This document shows positions 59,487 through 64,000 of a DNA stretch of 64,000 nucleotides, one piece after another (positions within the stretch are counted from its first letter, which is position 1; each line of letters starts with the position of its first letter). A program made the translations under genes and the position numbers. Below the pieces are notes generated by a model. That model had not been told where the DNA came from, did no database searches, and was given only the letters and a program-made list of their open reading frames with translations. Source of the DNA: Branchiostoma floridae. Lineage: Eukaryota > Chordata > Leptocardii > Amphioxiformes > Branchiostomatidae. Where the stretch lies: the NCBI RefSeq assembly GCF_000003815.2, contig NC_049995.1:11730059-11794058 (forward strand), read 5' to 3'.

Positions 59487-61621
59487 ATGCCTACTGCTGG
59501 AGAGTACATTCTTGTTGTCTCCAACGGAAGTAAGTTTATTTTTCTGTCTTCCGTTTTCCTGTACAATGCGGTGTCTTGACATTTTGTTTCCTCCGTTTTT
59601 ATTTCTTTGTCTGCAGAAAACTGTTATGAAATCAGAAAAGCACAAGACAAAGAAGGTGAATTAGTTTTCAGGGTGCCCAAAATTATGTAATGGCCTGTGA
59701 GGAACAGTTCATGGTTCATGGTTCTTTACTTTGAATTCTATTTGTTACTGATTAGTAAAATAAAATACCACGATCTAATCTAGATTTTTTGTTTGATTGT
59801 TACATTTTCGTCTGCTGATTGAATTCTCCCTGTCTTCTCAGAGGACGGCGATTTTTTAATAGTGATAATTCAATTTCTTCCAAGCCATGCAACCAAGACA
59901 AATGTTGATGTGGTGTACTTTTTGTAAAAAATTACGGGGAAATAAAGAAGGAGTTGATGTTGCTGTAATTTGCTTCATATCAAGTTGTAATATGCGTGGC
60001 AACAGCATTTTTCATATTTCAATGAGATTGAGCCTGTAATGTCCTGTTAAGGCCTAAACAAATGTTGTGTTTCCTGTTTCCCAACAGGGTGGGCAGTGAA
60101 GTCACATAGTTTTCAGTCAGATTTATTTTTATTTACTCTGCTTCCTATTCAAGTAAAAAAAACTGCTTGTCCTATCTGTGTAAATATTCTGCACAAAATT
60201 CAAGTTTGACATTAATATTGACCTCATGCATTTCAGTTTTCCTTTGTTAAATTAGCCAGAGTCTTTAAAAAAAGATAAAGATAATCCCTACCTACCGACC
60301 CTGATTACTTTCAGCACTGAAACAGGAAACGCGACATTTTTCCTAGGTCTAACCACTTTTTTTCACTTTGACAATTTAAAATTATCAATTTTGACCTACA
60401 GTCACCATTGTCCTAACTGTCGTTGGTGGCCTCCTCACCATACTAACCATCTGGACACGTCCGGCCCTACGGAGACTGGTCAACGTTCCCCTGGTCAGCC
60501 TCGGCTGTGCAGATATCCTTTACGCCACTTTCTTCTCCCCCTTATGGATCCATCAAATCCTTAACCCCCATTGGGAGCCCCCAGCAGCACTGTGCTGGCT
60601 TATGGACTATGCCTCCCCTGTGCTGTGGGGGATATCGCTAGCCCACATGTTGTGTATCGCTCTTCAGCGTTACTTCAAGATCTGTACCCACAGTACACGT
60701 CTGAATTCCACGCCTGCCCTCGTTGTCATGCTCTTGCTCGCATGGTTGGTCCCCATCGTTTCCTTCTTGCCTCTTTACCTCATTGAGGAAGTCAAAGTCG
60801 ACCCGAAGTTGAAACGGTGTGCATTGGGAAATTCTGACAACCTCTGGGCAAAGATTCCCCCAGGCATTTTGAACTTAATGCTCCCTTACGTTGCAGCACT
60901 CGTCTTTTACATTCTCATCCAGAATCATGTGAGGAAGAGTAAGAACCGAGTCCAGGCTAATGCACAGGGCCCTTCTGCCGGTTTGGTAGTGCAGGTCGTA
61001 CCAGTGGAAATTGATAACGCCGGTCCTTCTGCAAGCACAAGTATCATCAAGGTGACAAAGCCTTTAAAAGATATGAAGGGTATAACATTGGTGGGGGATG
61101 GCAATTTCTCATCAAGCATTGACGGACCAAAAGGCAAAGATTGCATAGAGCCAGGTAAACCTAACGGCACCGACCTTGTCGCTGCAGCGGCAGACAAAGG
61201 TGAACAAGAACAGGGAAAAAAATCCACACCAAGCGATGAGAAACAAAACGATAATGACCACAATGAGCCATATAGAGCCAAAGGCATCACCCTAAATGCT
61301 GCTACAGTGTCAGATCAGGCAGACAAAGATGAACGAAAACAACACGTTGTCTCGGGTGGCAAGTCACAAAACAGTAGCGCTGCCGAAAGGCAGATTACCA
61401 AAATGATGATGATGCTGTTTGCTGTGTACACCATGTGCAATCTGCCCATTTTCCTCATGGGACTGTTCTCCAGTTATGTCCCTGGTGAGGCCTTCACTGT
61501 CGGCCACTTGCTGGCCTCAGTGAGCGGTGCCCTGAACCCAATCGTATACGGCGTCATGAACAAAAACATTCGCCAGGGGTACAAGCATATCTGGGACCGT
61601 ATTCTCAACTTCATAACGTGA
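59487..61621 (+). CDS. Class A (rhodopsin-family) G protein-coupled receptor, orphan
   Basis: Two predicted exons, 59487-59529 and 60402-61621, give 420 aa. The donor (GGA-A|GTAAGT) and acceptor (CTACAG|TC) join in phase. Seven membrane spans are visible: TM1 about 15-33 (ITIVLTVVGGLLTILTIW), TM2 with LVSLGCAD, TM3 ending LCIALQRYF (QRY at 103-105 in place of DRY), TM4 with LLLAWLVP, TM5 with LMLPYVAALVFYIL, TM6 with FAVYTMCNLP, and TM7 with NPIVY at 393-397. Cys79 and Cys154 are placed for the usual extracellular disulphide. The N terminus is very short and has no Asn glycosylation site. The third intracellular loop is long (about 145 residues), charged and rich in Lys, Asp and Ser. Ligand unknown; I cannot place the subfamily. 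Expected at the plasma membrane. Confidence 0.85.
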
Positions 61622-61696
61622 GTTTCTGTCAAATGTTTGCTATTCTATTATCTGCGCAACAATATCTGAAAATGACTTGGTAAACTAAGATGCACA

Positions 61697-62242
61697 TATT
61701 TGTGCCATAAAGAAAGGGAAACATCAAATGATATAGAACTTAGATTCCTATCAATTGTCCTGGTGGAAAATACAAGTACTAGGTAACAAAATTTGTGGCA
61801 CGAAAAAGGAAACATCAAATTACATAGACTTTAGATTCCTATCAATTGTCCTGGAGGAAAGTACAAGTACTGGGTAACAAAATTTGTGGCACGAAAAAGG
61901 AAACATCAAATTACATAGACTTTAGATTCCTATCAATTGTCCTGGAGGAAAGTACAAGTACTAGGTAACAAAATTTGTGGCACGAAAAAGGAAACATCAA
62001 ATTACATAGAGTTTAGATTCCTTTCAATTGTCCTGGAGGAAAGTACAAGTACTGGGTAAAAAAAATTGTGGCACGAAAAAGGAAACATCAAATTACATAG
62101 AGTTTAGATTCCTATCAATTGTCCTGGAGTGAAGTACAAGTACTAGGTAACAAAATTTGTGGCACGAAAAAGTAAACATCAAATTACATAGAGCTTAGAT
62201 TCCTATCAATTGTCCTGGAGGAAAGTACAAGTGCTAGGTAAC
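61697..62242 (+). repeat. Tandem repeat, 91-bp unit, six copies
   Basis: The phrase GTGGCACGAAAAAGGAAACA starts at 61795, 61886, 61977, 62069 and 62159, with a diverged first unit at about 61705. Each unit also holds TTAGATTCCTATCAATTGTC and GTACAAGTACTAGGTAAC. It lies just after the GPCR stop codon and may overlap its 3' UTR. Confidence 0.92.
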
Positions 62243-63105
62243 AAAAGCAAGCAACCAAAATGCAGTAGATCTAAATTTGTGACCGTCAAAATGATGTTTC
62301 ACCAAAACAAACTTAAATTCAATTTTCACACCAATTAATATTTATCCCTGCATTCATGATGTCAAACTACGTATACACACGTATGTCTCAATTTTTTTAG
62401 TTCACTGTCAGAAAGGTTCAATTCTGTTCGTTCTTTCAGGACACCTGACTGCCTGATAATATTTTCATGGACTAGGAGACGAATTGGCATTCTTGTACTT
62501 GTCTAGCAACCTCGCAGTCAGGTATGATTTGAACTATCTACTAGTGCAAAACATTTCATCCACATTGTGGGCTTTGAGTTATGTCATAAAGTGTTGTGAT
62601 TTAGGTAGTCACAATTGAAAAGCTTGTCGTTGAATGTAAATGTAGCACTAAATATCACAAAACATATGGATCAAATATTGGATACTACAGTGACTACTAC
62701 TACATGACAACTACATGAATTTTGTTTCCCTAGTGCATGAAAATTTAGTTCATCGGTATAAGAGTTGTATTAAGTCACCCTTATCTTGCTAAGGGAAATT
62801 ATGGTACGGTAAAAATCATTTTCGTTTCACGAAAATGTATTTATGCCTACCTTATCGGCCATTAAACATCAACATAAGACCCATAATCACTCCACGCTAT
62901 CTTTTGGTGCGAGTACTAGAACTTTAATTGACTGGCATGAAAAATAAAACATGACAAATACATACTATGTTCAGATTCGAAATGAAAAAATCATTGCTCA
63001 AATTGTTACACCTGGCATATACCATCTTTTCACTCATTTTGTTTCTTAAAATATTTTTAACATACTAGAAATATCCTAATCTACAATTTTTCACAATTTT
63101 TTCTA
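62243..63105. other. A/T-rich non-coding sequence, nothing recognised
   Basis: No coding sequence, RNA gene or repeat structure can be supported. AATAAA occurs near 62944, possibly a distal poly(A) site of the GPCR gene. Confidence 0.4.
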
Positions 63106-63107
63106 CC

Positions 63108-63600
63108 CGCCAGTACAAACGTTCTAGTTATGCTAGGATAGTAATAGTAAGATAACTTGGTAACATTTTGCGAAATAACCGAGTAAAGGTAGCTTGAAAC
63201 ATCAAAGCTATAACAATAGGAAGTACAAACGTTCTAGTTATACTACAATAACAATGAACTTGGTAAGATCTTGCGATATAACAGAGTATAGTAGCCTGAA
63301 CAAAACATCAGCGCTTAATCCCCATAGGAAGTATAAACGTTCTAGTTATACTGCCGTAACAATGGACTTGGTAAGATCTTGTGATATAGCAGAGTATCGT
63401 ATCTTGAACAAATTATAACGCTATAACCATAGGAAGTACAGACGTTCTAGTTGTACTGCCTTAACAACAAACGTGGTAAGATCTTACAATATAATTGAGT
63501 ATTGTATCTTGAACAAATTCAACACTGTAACCATATGTAGTTCTAGTTGTACTATCGAACCATGAGCTTGGTAATACCTTGCGATATAACGGATTATCCT
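63108..63600 (+). repeat. Tandem repeat, unit about 105 bp, about five copies
   Basis: The GTTCTAGTTATACT phrase recurs at 63121, 63231, 63339, 63444 and (decayed) 63537. Each is followed by ACTTGGTAAGATCTTGCGAT, ATAAC-GAGTAT and a CTTGAACAAA stretch. The short peptide across two units is an artefact. Confidence 0.85.
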
Positions 63601-64000
63601 AGTTTGAAAACAACAAAACTATGGGCATACATGCCTAATAATCTTCTTTAGTTGAGGTGTATCTAGCAACGACTATTTACTAACAGAATATTAAAGTAAA
63701 TATCCTTATGGCAGGTTCCCATGTTGCAACACATATTGCAATAACCATTAATTATGTAGAACCTACAGGGCAGCACACCACAGTACTATTACAAATTAAC
63801 ATAACTTGGGAATTGCCATACAAGGAACTAAGAACTTACTTCGTTATCTCTTAACATAGCAAGCAACTCGAGAAATTAATACACAAGTCGTATTCCTAAG
63901 CAAACTTATAGACTAGTGCCACTATCCTTAAAGCAAGCCCTAACATAGCAACACATTTTTGTACATGTCGGGCATGTAGAAAAAACAGGGCAACTCACCA
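63601..64000. other. A/T-rich non-coding sequence at right edge
   Basis: Nothing recognisable. Runs to the end of the window. Confidence 0.4.

Overview
The window looks like animal nuclear DNA, most probably from a cephalochordate (amphioxus, Branchiostoma). This is inferred from split genes with GT-AG introns, AATAAA poly(A) signals, tandem BTB-Kelch and C2H2 zinc-finger families, a class A GPCR, and dense TIR elements and non-LTR fragments. No database search was possible, so the species is not proven. Three runs of N (25151-25353, 29756-30434, 38680-39018) are assembly gaps.

Region 1 (1-28.4 kb) is a head-to-tail array of BTB-BACK-Kelch genes on the + strand: the last exon of one gene at the left edge, then five full copies (2323-5434, 7348-12055, 14061-17298, 19077-23633, 24646-27904). 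All five share a five-exon layout: BTB in exons 1-2, BACK in exons 2-4 and a divergent propeller in one long last exon. Exons 1-3 keep almost the same length in every copy (255 or 246, 261 and 140 nt). The third copy has a frameshift in its propeller exon. These proteins are predicted Cullin-3 substrate adaptors. Introns and spacers hold several TIR elements, two of them piggyBac-like, and a reverse-transcriptase fragment.

Region 2 (28.4-35.2 kb) has no convincing host gene. It holds palindromic elements, two blocks of about 25-bp dyad repeats (TCAGCACTGG / CCAGTGCTGA), an isolated perfect histone-type 3' stem-loop, and a decayed RNase H-bearing retrotransposon.

Region 3 (35.2-41.0 kb) is the most striking. 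A C2H2 zinc-finger gene is cut by a 4.9-kb element with giant inverted arms, flanked by a 6-bp target duplication (TACATG). Removing the element and one TACATG rejoins the reading frame exactly. Each arm carries six DR1-type nuclear-receptor half-site pairs near its tip, a tandem array of CTCCGGAG-containing units whose copy number differs between arms, and a near-identical gene for a C2H2 / acidic / possibly chromo-like protein. The interior is hidden in the 38.7-39.0 kb gap.

Region 4 (41-58.2 kb) has a possible 3.15-kb TIR element, a degenerate zinc-finger fragment, and three C2H2 zinc-finger genes: 44.7 kb (frameshifted pseudogene), 50.6 kb (intact, 12 fingers) and 56.5 kb (8 fingers, last finger lost by frameshift). 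The first and third lie in a segmental duplication that includes 5' flank and 3' UTR.

Region 5 (58.2-64 kb) holds a retrotransposon tail fragment, a two-exon class A GPCR gene (59487-61621), and two tandem repeat arrays with units of about 91 and 105 bp.
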